Shown: positions 15,450-25,085, counted from the first letter of the stretch. The stretch: 64,000 nucleotides of DNA from Guptibacillus hwajinpoensis (GCF_005144865.1 NZ_SWFM01000001.1:372001-436000); one strand, 5' to 3'. Notes: generated by a model not told the origin, from the letters alone. Numbers and translations: made by a program.

Positions 15450-17327
15450 TTACGTTCTCCAATATCGGTCACGATCTTTTCTAATTGTATAACCACTCTC
15501 ATCAAGTTTTTCTAGAACTGGGACAAGGTACTTTCTACTCACATTCAGAATATCTTTGGCTTCCTGAAGGGTAAACGTTTCTCCTGTACCTGATTTCAAA
15601 TCAGTAATGGTCTTTTCCCAACTATCCTTATGAACGTATAACTCGTCAGTAAGGCTAACGGCCACATGTTCTGTTAATAAGTACTGCTTAAATTCTCCTT
15701 TAAGTGAATCTGGGATGCTTTCTTTCTCAATGAGCATATCGATAGGTGATACATTAAGTTCCTGTTTAGCTAATTCCCCGATAACCTGTGTCATTCTTGT
15801 TTTCCACGAATTAGGAAGATAAGGTTGAAATGAGTATTCAGATAGGAAAGGACCCGTTTGCTTAAGCTCTCCTTTCGCTATCTTTAACTCAATAGCAGCT
15901 TCTACGAGTTTTACAGGATATCTTTTTCTTACTTCCTGGATTAGCTCTGCTTTCGGCGTGCCTTTTCGCATAGGAAATAGCTGATGATTATTCCGAATAA
16001 TGACTAGAATCGCCTCTACGGCCATGTTAAATACATTTTCTGATGTTACATAGTTTCCTAAAAGCACAAGTTGAGATTCTTCAGTAAGCTGTACGTAGGC
16101 TTCTTCATCAAGGCCAATATGCTGCATAACCTGTTCTTTAGAGAGTAGTAGTTCATGATCAAGCAGTTGTTCTAACCGTTCAAATGGTGTGCCTCTACTC
16201 ATTTGTTCAAACATTTCAATCGTTTCATTGCCGAATTTATATTTCTCTCCAGATACATTTAAAATGCTTCCTCCTCCTATTGTTTCAACCGGGGTAGGAC
16301 GTCTAACGATAACATGGTCACCCTTTTTAGCTGCGATAGGGCGATGAAGTCGAATTTGGCAAAAAAGTTCTTCTCTCTCTCCTGACTCCAAAACATTACG
16401 ATCGAAAAAAACAATTGTTCCTCTTACCTCAGCTGTTCCGATATGCACCGTAACAAGTGAGCGTTGTTTCAATTCGTGAAACATTGTTAATGATTGCGTG
16501 AATGCTAGGTCAATGGTTGATGTTACCGCATAATGATTAGAATTAACGATAACCTGACCTCTTATAAGCTCATGCTTGTTTATCCCAGCAAGATTAATCG
16601 CTACTCGTTGACCTGCAAACGCACGGTCTACTTTTTTGTTATGCGTTTGTATTTGCCTCACTCTAGCTTCCAATCGATCAGGTAAGAGTTTAACCTGTTC
16701 ACCATCTCTTATTTCTCCATCAAAAATCGTTCCTCTTACAATCGTGCCATGTCCCTGTAATGTAAAAACCTGGTCAATCGGAAGACGGAACGCTCCTGCT
16801 CTATTCCTTGAGGGTACTCGCGAAAGAAACGCTGTAATACTTTCTTTCAATTCATCAAGCCCTCTGCCTGACTTAGCATCGACAATATGAACCTCAGATC
16901 CTTCAAACCCAGAACCTTCTATGTAGTCAACAATATCTTCATATACAAGCTGAAGCATCTCTTCATCAACGAGATCTGCTTTTGTAATCGCTATGATGGA
17001 CCGTTGAATACCAAGTAGAGAAAGAATTTCTAGATGCTCCCTTGTCTGTGGCATCACTCCTTCATCAGCTGCTACAACAGGAATAACAAGGTCAATCCCA
17101 GCAACACCCGCTATCATTTGTCTGATAAACCGTTCATGACCCGGCACATCTATAATGGATACCGTCATCTCTTCCGAAAGACGAAATGGCGCAAAACCAG
17201 GTTCGATTGAAATATTACGTTCCTTTTCTTCTTTTAACCGATCCGTATCAATACCCGTCAATGCACCTGTTAACGTTGTTTTTCCATGATCAATGTGTCC
17301 CGCAAGACCGATCGTAAAATAGTTCAT
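15450..17327 (-). CDS. selB: Selenocysteine-specific elongation factor SelB
   Basis: 625 aa, a usual length for SelB. The EF-Tu-like GTPase domain has [16 protein letters not shown] and TKAD. Beta-barrel domains follow, then C-terminal winged helices that bind the SECIS hairpin. It delivers selenocysteyl-tRNA to the ribosome at UGA. The start [15 protein letters not shown] is chosen because the GTPase begins there and GGGTGA precedes it; the longer frame upstream has no homology. First gene of an operon with the PhnDEC importer. Confidence 0.96.
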   Translation of the reverse strand: MNYFTIGLAGHIDHGKTTLTGALTGIDTDRLKEEKERNISIEPGFAPFRLSEEMTVSIIDVPGHERFIRQMIAGVAGIDLVIPVVAADEGVMPQTREHLEILSLLGIQRSIIAITKADLVDEEMLQLVYEDIVDYIEGSGFEGSEVHIVDAKSGRGLDELKESITAFLSRVPSRNRAGAFRLPIDQVFTLQGHGTIVRGTIFDGEIRDGEQVKLLPDRLEARVRQIQTHNKKVDRAFAGQRVAINLAGINKHELIRGQVIVNSNHYAVTSTIDLAFTQSLTMFHELKQRSLVTVHIGTAEVRGTIVFFDRNVLESGEREELFCQIRLHRPIAAKKGDHVIVRRPTPVETIGGGSILNVSGEKYKFGNETIEMFEQMSRGTPFERLEQLLDHELLLSKEQVMQHIGLDEEAYVQLTEESQLVLLGNYVTSENVFNMAVEAILVIIRNNHQLFPMRKGTPKAELIQEVRKRYPVKLVEAAIELKIAKGELKQTGPFLSEYSFQPYLPNSWKTRMTQVIGELAKQELNVSPIDMLIEKESIPDSLKGEFKQYLLTEHVAVSLTDELYVHKDSWEKTITDLKSGTGETFTLQEAKDILNVSRKYLVPVLEKLDESGYTIRKDRDRYWRT

Positions 17328-17848
17328 ACATTCACCCGCCAATCTACTATCATCCGATACTAACATTAATAAAAGTCGTATCTGGATGCAACTTATAACC
17401 CCCAACAAGGGTAATTATATTCACTTACCTCCACCTATAATAGATATGCAAGACCGTATAATTATACATTCATGCATAGGGTGAAAGTTATTAACAGCTA
17501 TCCACAGGCCAGAACTGTTACACTCCCTAATTAGAGCTGTACTACAACCCGAACTGTACTAGTTCGTTATAAAAAACTGTTTCAAGTCTTAATTTGTCGA
17601 ACTGCGACATGAAACAAAGGCTTTTAGTTTTTGTCGATATATGCATAATACAACTTAGTGTTCACTATATTTTATAGCTGATCGCACAGTTCGACAAATA
17701 ATGTTTTATCCTTTTATCCTAACTTGATTGAGGTAAAAGTTTACTAAGTATTTTACTAAACCCTTCCAATACCCCCGCCATTATGAGCACATGTGTTGAA
17801 TCTCATTGTTTCTTAAGTTACTATGTTAAAAGAATGATTCTTTCATAC
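17328..17848. other. Intergenic region between selB and tRNA-Sec, with spaced inverted repeat
   Basis: No convincing gene in this 0.5 kb. It holds a perfect 13-bp inverted repeat, ATTTGTCGAACTG at 17592-17604 and its complement at 17687-17699, 82 bp apart. The region is otherwise AT-rich and must hold the selB promoter, which I could not place with confidence. Confidence 0.55.
17796..17824 (+). promoter_or_regulatory. Likely promoter of the tRNA-Sec gene
   Basis: TTGAAT, 17 bp, TACTAT, placed 24 bases before the tRNA 5' end. Confidence 0.55.
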
Positions 17849-17945
17849 GGGGCTGGTTGTACGTCTGGTGAGTGCCACGGTCTTCAAAACCGCTTGGGAG
17901 GCGCGTGCCGTCTTCGGTGGGTTCGATTCCCACACAGTCCCGCCA
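17849..17945 (+). tRNA. selC: tRNA-Sec (anticodon TCA)
   Basis: 97 bases ending in encoded CCA. The anticodon loop CTTCAAA (17882-17888) carries TCA, which reads UGA. The T arm is GTGGG-TTCGATT-CCCAC, and the variable arm is long (about 20 bases), as expected for tRNA-Sec. The acceptor GGGGCTG pairs with CAGTCCC with one G-T; the eighth pair seen in other bacteria would be G-A here. The upper anticodon pair also looks mismatched. Position beside selB supports the call. Confidence 0.9.
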
Positions 17946-17983
17946 ATTTAATTTACATTGATCATTACGAATGTCTCCATATC

Positions 17984-18015
17984 AAAAGCAGACTGGCACT
18001 ACAGTCTGCTTTTTC
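17984..18015 (+). terminator. Terminator of tRNA-Sec gene
   Basis: Perfect 9-bp stem AGCAGACTG, 6-base loop, then TTTTTC. Confidence 0.8.
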
Positions 18016-18033
18016 TTATAAAAAAATAGTAGA

Positions 18034-18129
18034 TCAATAAACTGCTCTACCTTCCTTTATGATCACCCCAATTAAAATGAATTCGTCGTATGTTACGATC
18101 CCATCTAACTTAGCTACCTTTGTTTTCAA
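18034..18129 (-). CDS. Possible 31-aa peptide
   Basis: TTG start after GGGGAGGGGAG. The product is charged at the start (KTKVAKLDGIVTYDEF) with a short hydrophobic stretch ILIGVIIK. No family recognised. It fills part of the 365-bp gap between tRNA-Sec and yneK, in which I otherwise see only the tRNA terminator. Confidence 0.3.
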   Translation of the reverse strand: MKTKVAKLDGIVTYDEFILIGVIIKEGRAVY

Positions 18130-18311
18130 CTTGGTCACTCCCCTCCCCTCTTCAATAGACAATTAGGTAGAGGTAGAAATAATCCGTTTTCACAACTTGA
18201 TAATTCTCCGCACGAAGAACTAAATAAAGCCCTGTCCCCTTGATTAATCACCGTTTTCGGCGTATAATGTGACCGTATTCAAACATTGTTTATACATTAT
18301 TATGCCAAGAG

Positions 18312-18746
18312 GTGATGGTGTTGGCAGGTTGGTTTCAATGGTTTATTGTCAGCTGGACAGTAATATTAATTTCTCTTATTGCGATCGGCGGCTTCTTTAT
18401 GTTTCGAAAGTTTTTGAAACGGCTACCTAAAGAAGATGGCAAATCAATATTGGATTGGCAAGAGTATCATATCGAGAAAACGAAACACATGTGGAGCTCG
18501 GATCAAATTAAACTTTTAGACGAATTGGTATCTCCTGTACCCGAACTATTCAGAGATATTGCCAAGTACAAAATCGCTGGAACAGTTGGCGAGCTCGCTT
18601 TACAAGAAAAAGCGAAGAACATGTCTCAGGATCTCATTATTCGAGGCTATATCATAGCTACCCCGAAACGAGATCATAAATGGCTCATTAAAAAATTAAA
18701 TGAAAAGCGAATTGATATGGCTCCATATCATCATTTGCTGCAATAA
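18312..18746 (+). CDS. yneK: YneK-like membrane protein (DUF2621)
   Basis: 144 aa at most. One N-terminal membrane span at about residues 10-31 is followed by a basic cytosolic domain beginning FRKFLKRLPKEDGKSILDW, typical of YneK. Function unknown. The exact start is open: ATG, GTG and TTG codons cluster around AGAGGTG. It is convergent with ccdC, as in B. subtilis. Confidence 0.8.
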   Translation: MMVLAGWFQWFIVSWTVILISLIAIGGFFMFRKFLKRLPKEDGKSILDWQEYHIEKTKHMWSSDQIKLLDELVSPVPELFRDIAKYKIAGTVGELALQEKAKNMSQDLIIRGYIIATPKRDHKWLIKKLNEKRIDMAPYHHLLQ

Positions 18747-18784
18747 AAAAACTCGTTTAGCATAATGGCTAAACGAGTTTTTTA
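18746..18784. terminator. Bidirectional terminator between yneK and ccdC
   Basis: A 13-bp perfect stem (AAACTCGTTTAGC) with A and T runs on both sides. Confidence 0.9.
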
Positions 18785-19270
18785 TGATAATGTTTGATGC
18801 AAATTGGTTCGATGCCCTCGACTTCTTTCCGTTTTTCGAAACTGAAAGTACATCGCAATTCTCCATGGAACAATCATACCAAATGCCAGCACAAAGAAAA
18901 GTGAACTAGTTTGAAGAACAGGAATGGACTCTCCTATAATTAGTTTGAAAATAATTCGAACCAGTAATAACCCAACCAAAATAAACGCAAATGCCTTCGA
19001 TCGTGTTAAGTAAATCTGGTCTCCCTTAATTTCAAATTTCGATGTTCTAATTAAAAGAAGTGAAAATGCAGCGCCTACGGAAAGGGCTTCTATCGCTTCA
19101 TACCATGGAACTCTCGCCTCTGGTACAGCAAACATAAAGAAACCCGTTGCCATGAAGAAAGGCGGAAGTATTATTTTTCTAATTGTTGCTGGTTTTTTCG
19201 AAGCCTTCAACCTAATGACTACCATCGCCATCGCCATTAAAGCACCTACAATTGTACTAAAAATCAGCAT
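18782..19270 (-). CDS. ccdC: Cytochrome c biogenesis protein CcdC
   Basis: 162 aa with about four to five membrane segments. RLKASKKPATIRKIILPPFFM near the N-terminus is characteristic of CcdC (DUF1453). The start is the ATG with AGGTGAGG upstream; an in-frame GTG lies within that site. In B. subtilis ccdA-yneI-ccdC form a cluster for cytochrome c maturation. Here the middle gene is replaced by an mrpB-type gene. Confidence 0.85.
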   Translation of the reverse strand: MLIFSTIVGALMAMAMVVIRLKASKKPATIRKIILPPFFMATGFFMFAVPEARVPWYEAIEALSVGAAFSLLLIRTSKFEIKGDQIYLTRSKAFAFILVGLLLVRIIFKLIIGESIPVLQTSSLFFVLAFGMIVPWRIAMYFQFRKTERSRGHRTNLHQTLS

Positions 19271-19380
19271 ATTTTCATCCCTCACCTATACCGTTACTCC
19301 CTATCCTTTCCATTGTATGTGGAAGAGACAGAAAATACAAGCTTACGAAAAAGAACAGGGTCTAAGCCCCCTGCTCTCCT

Positions 19381-19836
19381 TTAACCATTTTGCTTAGAAA
19401 GAGCTTCTTCTCCCTCATCTTCAGCTATGGATAAAATAATTGTCATTGTTACACCTACAACAGTAAAGTACACGCCAAGGTCAAACAGCATAGCTGTCGC
19501 AAGGTGAGAATGACCTAATATTGGGAGCTCGAAATAGGCATCCGTTTGACTCAAAAAGGGTTGTCCAAAGACAAATGAACCGACTCCAGTCAACACAGCA
19601 ATTAATAATCCAATTGGAATAAAATTTTTAAAGTCAATTCGAATGACCTTGTTCATCGTTTTAAAACCATACGATATGTAGAGTAGAACAAGGGCTCCCG
19701 CTGTCATCAGTCCACCGATAAAGCCACCACCAGGCGCATTATGTCCTGCAAAAAATAGGTAGATAGAAAATCCTAAAATAATGAAAACAATTATTGTTGT
19801 TGTCGTTTTAAGTATAAGATCATTTGTCCCTTTCAA
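19381..19836 (-). CDS. Orphan MrpB/MnhB-type Na+/H+ antiporter subunit
   Basis: 151 aa, four membrane segments. HNAPGGGFIGGLMTAGALVL and the following helices are the MnhB domain signature of multisubunit Mrp antiporters. None of the other six Mrp subunits is nearby. It lies 20 bp after ccdA and 110 bp before ccdC on the same strand, in the place of yneI. Whether it works with an Mrp complex encoded elsewhere or has been recruited to the ccd system cannot be told from sequence. Confidence 0.85.
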   Translation of the reverse strand: MKGTNDLILKTTTTIIVFIILGFSIYLFFAGHNAPGGGFIGGLMTAGALVLLYISYGFKTMNKVIRIDFKNFIPIGLLIAVLTGVGSFVFGQPFLSQTDAYFELPILGHSHLATAMLFDLGVYFTVVGVTMTIILSIAEDEGEEALSKQNG

Positions 19837-19856
19837 ATTACAGCATCCTTTCCAGC

Positions 19857-20567
19857 TTAAAATCCTTGGAATCCATTAAAGAGGTTATTAACGAGAAATG
19901 ATGTGAACATTGTCATAAAGTTGAAATATAACAAAACGCCCATCACTATCATTAAATACCCGCCAGCCTTCATAATGAATCGACTGTTTTTCTTAATCCA
20001 CTGCATTCGTCCGATAAAAAAGGAGAGAATGAAAAATGGAACAGAAAAACCAAGCGTGTAGGCTACCATGTACATGAATCCAGCATCTGGATTCGAAACA
20101 CCAAGAGCGATTACAGCTGCTAGGATCGGTCCAGTACACGGTGTCCATCCTGCGGCAAACCCTATTCCAATAAGAACTGAGCCTATAAATCCGGTTGGGC
20201 GGTTGCGAATCGTTAAACGCCTATCTTTCATAAGAAATGACGGTTTCCAGAATCCTACAACGACGAGACCAAACACGACAATAAGGATAGCCCCTACTTG
20301 ACGCAGAAGCTCCTTATACTGGATAAACAAATTTCCAACTAGCGTTGTAGACATGCCCAACACAAGGAAAATGATTGAGAATCCAAACAAGAAGAAAATC
20401 GTGTGGAAAATTGCTCGTCGCTGCATCATTCCACGATCTTCTTTTAAATCGTCAACTGACACACCAGTGATGTAAGAAATAAATGCCGGATAAAGCGGCA
20501 AGACACACGGCGAGATAAACGATAGGAAACCGGCACCGAACGCTAAAAACAAGTTCAAATCTGCCAT
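19857..20567 (-). CDS. ccdA: Thiol-disulfide transporter CcdA
   Basis: 236 aa, six membrane segments. It has the paired conserved cysteines in SFISPCVLPLYPAFISY and AAGWTPCTGPILAAVI with surrounding prolines. It passes reductant from cytosolic thioredoxin to extracytoplasmic thiol proteins, needed for cytochrome c maturation and spore synthesis. First gene of the ccdA-mrpB-ccdC group. Confidence 0.95.
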   Translation of the reverse strand: MADLNLFLAFGAGFLSFISPCVLPLYPAFISYITGVSVDDLKEDRGMMQRRAIFHTIFFLFGFSIIFLVLGMSTTLVGNLFIQYKELLRQVGAILIVVFGLVVVGFWKPSFLMKDRRLTIRNRPTGFIGSVLIGIGFAAGWTPCTGPILAAVIALGVSNPDAGFMYMVAYTLGFSVPFFILSFFIGRMQWIKKNSRFIMKAGGYLMIVMGVLLYFNFMTMFTSFLVNNLFNGFQGF

Positions 20568-20677
20568 TGCATTACTCCCTGTCTAATGCACACGGTCATT
20601 ATAGCATGTGCATGTAATCACCATTCCAACCTACATTGTAATCGATATTATGCGTTCGTACTATGAACATTCATCAA

Positions 20678-21592
20678 CTATTTCTTATTTGGAAAAAATT
20701 CTTCGAGCGTATAGCCAGCTTCCTGAATATCTTTTGCTGCTTCTTTACCAACATATCGAACGTGCCATGGCTCATATTGATAACCTGTTATCTCTTCTTT
20801 ACCTTTTAAGTAACGAACAACAAAGCCATATTTGTATGCATTCTTAGCGACCCATTTCCCTTCAGGCGTGTTCCCAAATTCTTCAGTTAGTGAACTGCCA
20901 ATGGATGGAGTACTAATATCCATTGTTAAACCTGTCTGGTGTTCACTTTGTCCTGCCTGAGCACTAACCTGATTCGCTTTCTCTTTACCATAGCGATCAG
21001 CATTATAAGCAAAAATGGCTTCCTGGCGATCATAAGAGCGATAACCTGATACAGCTTTTAACTCATAACCCTCTTCTTTTGCAGCAGCAAACATCTCTTC
21101 AAGGGCATTCGCTGCTTCTTTTACCATTAATCGCTTCGGATCACCTTGTGGTGCATAAGAAGCAACGTCTGGCTCAACGAGGTTTTCTGGGACAAAGTCA
21201 GCAGGTAAATTCCGCTCCTTATTCGCAACAACGTAAATACTGTCTGGGTTCGTTACAGTGAGCTGACCATTATTTTCAGTGACGGTTTCAGCCATAGTAG
21301 GATAAGCGGCTTGGTTACTCTGATCCGCTTTGTTATTCTCTTCACTCTCTTTAGCGTCACTCTGCTTGCTATTGTATTCTTGATCTTCATTATTCTTAGC
21401 ATTGTTGTCCTGATCTTCACTATTTGTGCTGTTGCTAATGTTATTCGTTTCTTTAGACGTGGTATTCGTTTGGTCATTACTTTGATTCTGATTCGTCGTT
21501 TGATCGGCTTCTTGATTGGAATCATTTGCTTGACATCCCGCAAGTAGAGCCAAAGATAACCCACTTGCAATAAATAGATTCTTCATTGTCAT
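20678..21592 (-). CDS. M15-family D-alanyl-D-alanine carboxypeptidase lipoprotein
   Basis: 304 aa. Lipoprotein signal ending LALLAGC at about residue 19, a long Asn/Gln/Asp/Glu-rich linker to about residue 95, then a VanY/DacB-type M15 zinc peptidase. Zinc ligands and catalytic residues are visible in SEHQTGLTMD and EPWHVRYVG, and substrate-binding residues in KAVSGYRSYDRQ. It trims D-Ala from peptidoglycan stems outside the membrane. Not present at this place in B. subtilis. Confidence 0.88.
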   Translation of the reverse strand: MTMKNLFIASGLSLALLAGCQANDSNQEADQTTNQNQSNDQTNTTSKETNNISNSTNSEDQDNNAKNNEDQEYNSKQSDAKESEENNKADQSNQAAYPTMAETVTENNGQLTVTNPDSIYVVANKERNLPADFVPENLVEPDVASYAPQGDPKRLMVKEAANALEEMFAAAKEEGYELKAVSGYRSYDRQEAIFAYNADRYGKEKANQVSAQAGQSEHQTGLTMDISTPSIGSSLTEEFGNTPEGKWVAKNAYKYGFVVRYLKGKEEITGYQYEPWHVRYVGKEAAKDIQEAGYTLEEFFPNKK

Positions 21593-21673
21593 ATCAACAC
21601 TTCCTGATTGTTTTATATTCTAATCTATCATACCATCTCACCAATTAGACCCGTCAACCAAAATCAATCCATA

Positions 21674-21700
21674 CAAAAAGCACTCTGCAACCAGAGTGCT
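21674..21700 (-). terminator. Terminator of yneF
   Basis: AGCACTCTG stem with 4-base loop and five Ts on the minus strand. Confidence 0.8.
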
Positions 21701-21706
21701 CGTGCT

Positions 21707-21934
21707 TTATTTATCGTTTGTATTCATTTGACTATTCATAGCCTTCATCATCTGATTGATTTTCTTCTGAGAAGGTTTCTGCCCCATCTGCATCATCATA
21801 ACACGCAGCATATTCTCATTAATTGGGGGATTCTTCTTTAAATAGTCCATCATATACTTGCGGGCAATAAAAAAGCCAAGTGCTACTCCAGCAATCAACG
21901 CTAGAACGCCCACAATCGTGTACATCCACCACAT
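21707..21934 (-). CDS. yneF: YneF family membrane protein (UPF0154)
   Basis: 75 aa. One N-terminal membrane span, then [29 protein letters not shown], the family hallmark. Function unknown. It is adjacent to sirA, as in B. subtilis. Confidence 0.92.
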   Translation of the reverse strand: MWWMYTIVGVLALIAGVALGFFIARKYMMDYLKKNPPINENMLRVMMMQMGQKPSQKKINQMMKAMNSQMNTNDK

Positions 21935-22026
21935 TCTAGATTTCCTCCTTATTCTTTCTCTTCCAATAGTGTACTACAACCCGTAATGATTATACAATAA
22001 CGTCTATTAAAATAGTAGGAGTTTGT

Positions 22027-22470
22027 TTAAACTAGCTTTTGTTGTTTTACCGGGTTAAGCCAGCCATAACGACCAGATTGGAAGTCAATCGCAAAGAAGG
22101 AAGGAGTTAATTTACGAATCACTTCAAAAAAAACGGTTTCAGCATCGTTGGAACCGCTGGAATATAAATTCAACTTTTCACGTCTTACAAATAAGGAAGC
22201 GTCACTCTGAGATTGCTTGATCGTTAGCCTATGACCGTCATTTCTAAACTCATAGGTTCGAAAACCACCTAGTTCATTCACAATATACTTATTCATTTCC
22301 TCTTCACAAACAGGCTCTGTAATAAAGGTTACCTGTTTATCTAATAGAGACTTCTCTTCCACAAATAAGGCACGCTTTCTTTCTAAAAAAAGTTGATACA
22401 AAAGGGTTTCCTTACCAGCATATTGAGAAGCAACCTCTTGCTTAATGAAATACATCTCGTAGTGCCTCAT
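22027..22470 (-). CDS. sirA: Sporulation inhibitor of replication SirA
   Basis: 147 aa. MRHYEMYFIKQEVA at the start and VFFEVIRKLTPSFFAIDFQSGRYGWLNPVK at the end match SirA (YneE), which binds DnaA domain I and blocks initiation during sporulation. The ATG follows GGGGGAAG; a longer upstream frame is not conserved. Same strand as yneF, with a 92-bp gap. Confidence 0.9.
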   Translation of the reverse strand: MRHYEMYFIKQEVASQYAGKETLLYQLFLERKRALFVEEKSLLDKQVTFITEPVCEEEMNKYIVNELGGFRTYEFRNDGHRLTIKQSQSDASLFVRREKLNLYSSGSNDAETVFFEVIRKLTPSFFAIDFQSGRYGWLNPVKQQKLV

Positions 22471-22582
22471 ACACTTCCCCCTGTCAGACAAAGCCTGATT
22501 ATGAAAGATAGTATACACCAGTCTCATCAAAATCGTTGTCTATGCATGTAGCGCGACTCCACTAGTTTTGTCGAAATTCAAA

Positions 22583-22618
22583 AACCTGTACTATAACATA
22601 AATGTTATAGTACAGGTT
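22583..22618 (-). terminator. Terminator of the HesB-like gene
   Basis: A 17-bp perfect stem with a 2-base loop and five Ts on the minus strand. Part of it (TGTTATAGTACAG) recurs upstream of the same gene at 22948-22960. Confidence 0.85.
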
Positions 22619-22625
22619 CAATTTG

Positions 22626-22910
22626 TTATGCCATACTCGGCAAGTCGCAAAGAACGCCTCCGCAGCTCTCATCATAATCAAGCTTCATTCGATCAACAAA
22701 CCACTGATCATCCGGTCGTACAAAGTAAGTAACTCCATCAATTTCTTGCTTATAATCTTCATATGAAGGCCGGTCTGACATGACACCAAGGGAAAATCCG
22801 CCACTATCTCCACTTCCAGCATAGCGTACAAACAACCTCAAGCAGTCACCGTTTCTAAGTTCCATTTCATTCTTATAAAATTCTGCTGCTGAGTCCGTTA
22901 CTACAAACAT
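22626..22910 (-). CDS. HesB/IscA-fold protein, second copy
   Basis: 94 aa, same family as the protein at 3175-3465 (FYKNEMELRNGDCLRLFVRYAG versus WFKREMELTEGDNLRFFVRVGG). Cysteines are at 23, 83 and 88, so it keeps two near the C-terminus but lacks the one in the glycine loop. Cluster binding is possible but not canonical. It occupies the place where B. subtilis has tkt, and is flanked by 13-bp direct repeats. Confidence 0.75.
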   Translation of the reverse strand: MFVVTDSAAEFYKNEMELRNGDCLRLFVRYAGSGDSGGFSLGVMSDRPSYEDYKQEIDGVTYFVRPDDQWFVDRMKLDYDESCGGVLCDLPSMA

Positions 22911-22990
22911 CTTATCCGCCCTCTCCGTTTTTTGTATTAGTACATCTTGTTATAGTACAGTATAACGAAAATTCAAAAAATTGCAACCAT

Positions 22991-23032
22991 AAAAATAGCC
23001 TAATTTCGCTTTTCGCAAAATTAGGCTATTTT
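22991..23032 (-). terminator. Terminator of ynzC
   Basis: AATAGCCTAATTT paired with its complement, A run before and T run after on the minus strand. Confidence 0.85.
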
Positions 23033-23269
23033 CTACTGAAGAAAGCGGCGACTTTTCTTGCTTTCTTTTAATTTATTTGGAGTCACATCAGTACCTTCTT
23101 CATCAACTACCTTGATCGAATGTAGCTGGTTGTCAAAAGAAGAGCGTAGACTCTTTAGGTACTCCTGACGAAGTTCTTTCTGCTCTTTCTTTTCGGCTTC
23201 AGTTAATGAAGACTCTTTGGATTTCCGTGACAACTCATTAATTCTTTGAATTTTATCTTGTGAAAGCAT
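23033..23269 (-). CDS. ynzC: YnzC family protein (DUF896)
   Basis: 78 aa, helical and charged. IQRINELSRKSKESSLTEAEKKEQKELRQEYL is the DUF896 signature. In B. subtilis it is in the LexA-controlled yneA-yneB-ynzC transcript. Function unknown. A 66-bp gap follows yneB. Confidence 0.92.
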   Translation of the reverse strand: MLSQDKIQRINELSRKSKESSLTEAEKKEQKELRQEYLKSLRSSFDNQLHSIKVVDEEGTDVTPNKLKESKKSRRFLQ

Positions 23270-23335
23270 GTTAAATAGCTCCTTTACTGCAACTTGTATC
23301 TTTTATGCTAACGTAAATGTTGCACATAGACAAGT

Positions 23336-23989
<654 letters not shown>

Positions 23990-24310
23990 TTATTCTATAC
24001 CCCCAAGTGCGGTAGCGTTCGCTTCAACAGGGATGATGAGAGTATCTCCTGCTGTAATTTTGTTTGCATTAATGCGATTTACTTTCTCAACCCAACTGAT
24101 AAACTTACGATCAGACAAATCATGCGCGTTACGATACTCTTTCGCAAGTTCAATAACAGTATCACCTTGCTCCAATTCAATGGTCGTGTAACGATCGTAT
24201 TCCTCAGCTGCAGCCGTTCGCAATGACATGAACACAATAATTAACACAGCTACAAAAGATATAATGACAAGAAAATCAATTCCAGACAAGCCCCCAGCTT
24301 GCTTTCTCAT
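23990..24310 (-). CDS. yneA: Cell division suppressor YneA
   Basis: 106 aa. An N-terminal membrane span (about 11-30) is followed by an extracytoplasmic LysM domain (TIELEQGDTVIELAKEY to AGDTLIIP). It delays septation during the SOS response. The ATG is preceded by GGGGTGATTGGG; codons upstream are not conserved. Divergent from lexA with LexA boxes between. Confidence 0.88.
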   Translation of the reverse strand: MRKQAGGLSGIDFLVIISFVAVLIIVFMSLRTAAAEEYDRYTTIELEQGDTVIELAKEYRNAHDLSDRKFISWVEKVNRINANKITAGDTLIIPVEANATALGGIE

Positions 24311-24327
24311 CCCAATCACCCCATATA

Positions 24328-24418
24328 CGAATATTTGTTCTGTTTTCAGTATAATAAGAACCCCTGTTCGTGTCAACTAATATCTTCGAACTTATGTTTG
24401 TATGCGAACAAAAATTCT
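24328..24418. promoter_or_regulatory. LexA (SOS) boxes between yneA and lexA
   Basis: Two good matches to CGAAC-N4-GTTCG: CGAACTTATGTTTG at 24387-24400 and AGAACCCCTGTTCG at 24357-24370. Weaker ones lie at 24328-24341 and 24405-24418. B. subtilis also has several boxes here. Confidence 0.85.
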
Positions 24419-24464
24419 GGTATACTACTAACAAATAGATAGATTGGAACGAGGTGCCAGATAT

Positions 24465-25085
24465 ATGAAACTATCAAAGCGTCAACAGGACATTCTGGAC
24501 TTTATTAAAGTCGAAGTGAAGCAAAAGGGTTATCCACCCTCTGTAAGAGAAATTGGCGAAGCTGTTGGACTTGCCTCAAGCTCAACTGTCCATGGCCACC
24601 TGGCAAGACTCGAGAAAAAAGGTTACATTCGTCGTGACCCTACAAAACCTAGAGCAATTGAAGTGCTTGGACTAGAGGAAGCAATTGATATTCCTCGCCA
24701 GCACACTGTTAACGTTCCTGTTATCGGTAAAGTTACTGCAGGTCAACCGATCACTGCGATTGAAAATGTAGAAGAATATTTCCCACTTCCTGAACAGTTT
24801 GCACAAGATGAAGAGCATACATTCATTCTTGTCATTGAAGGGGACAGTATGATTGAAGCTGGTATTTATAACGGAGATATGGTGATTGTGAAACAACAAC
24901 CAACTGCAAACAATGGGGATATTGTTGTTGCGATGACTGATGAAGGTGAAGCAACAGTTAAGCGTTTCTTTAAAGAAAGCAATTACTTCCGTCTTCAACC
25001 GGAGAACTCATCAATGGAGCCAATCATTCTAGATTCCGTTTCCATTCTTGGTAAAGTTGTTGGTGTCTTTCGTTCAATCCACTAG
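24465..25085 (+). CDS. lexA: SOS repressor LexA
   Basis: 206 aa. Winged helix at the N-terminus ([27 protein letters not shown]), self-cleavage Ala-Gly in KVTAGQP, catalytic Ser in EGDSMIEAG, and catalytic Lys in EATVKRFFK. The start ATG has GAGGTG 8 bases upstream; the longer frame is not conserved. Autoregulated through the boxes upstream. Confidence 0.97.
   Translation: MKLSKRQQDILDFIKVEVKQKGYPPSVREIGEAVGLASSSTVHGHLARLEKKGYIRRDPTKPRAIEVLGLEEAIDIPRQHTVNVPVIGKVTAGQPITAIENVEEYFPLPEQFAQDEEHTFILVIEGDSMIEAGIYNGDMVIVKQQPTANNGDIVVAMTDEGEATVKRFFKESNYFRLQPENSSMEPIILDSVSILGKVVGVFRSIH

Noticed and set aside
17783..18040. 85-codon plus-strand open frame
   Set aside because: It runs straight through the tRNA-Sec gene and has no ribosome site.
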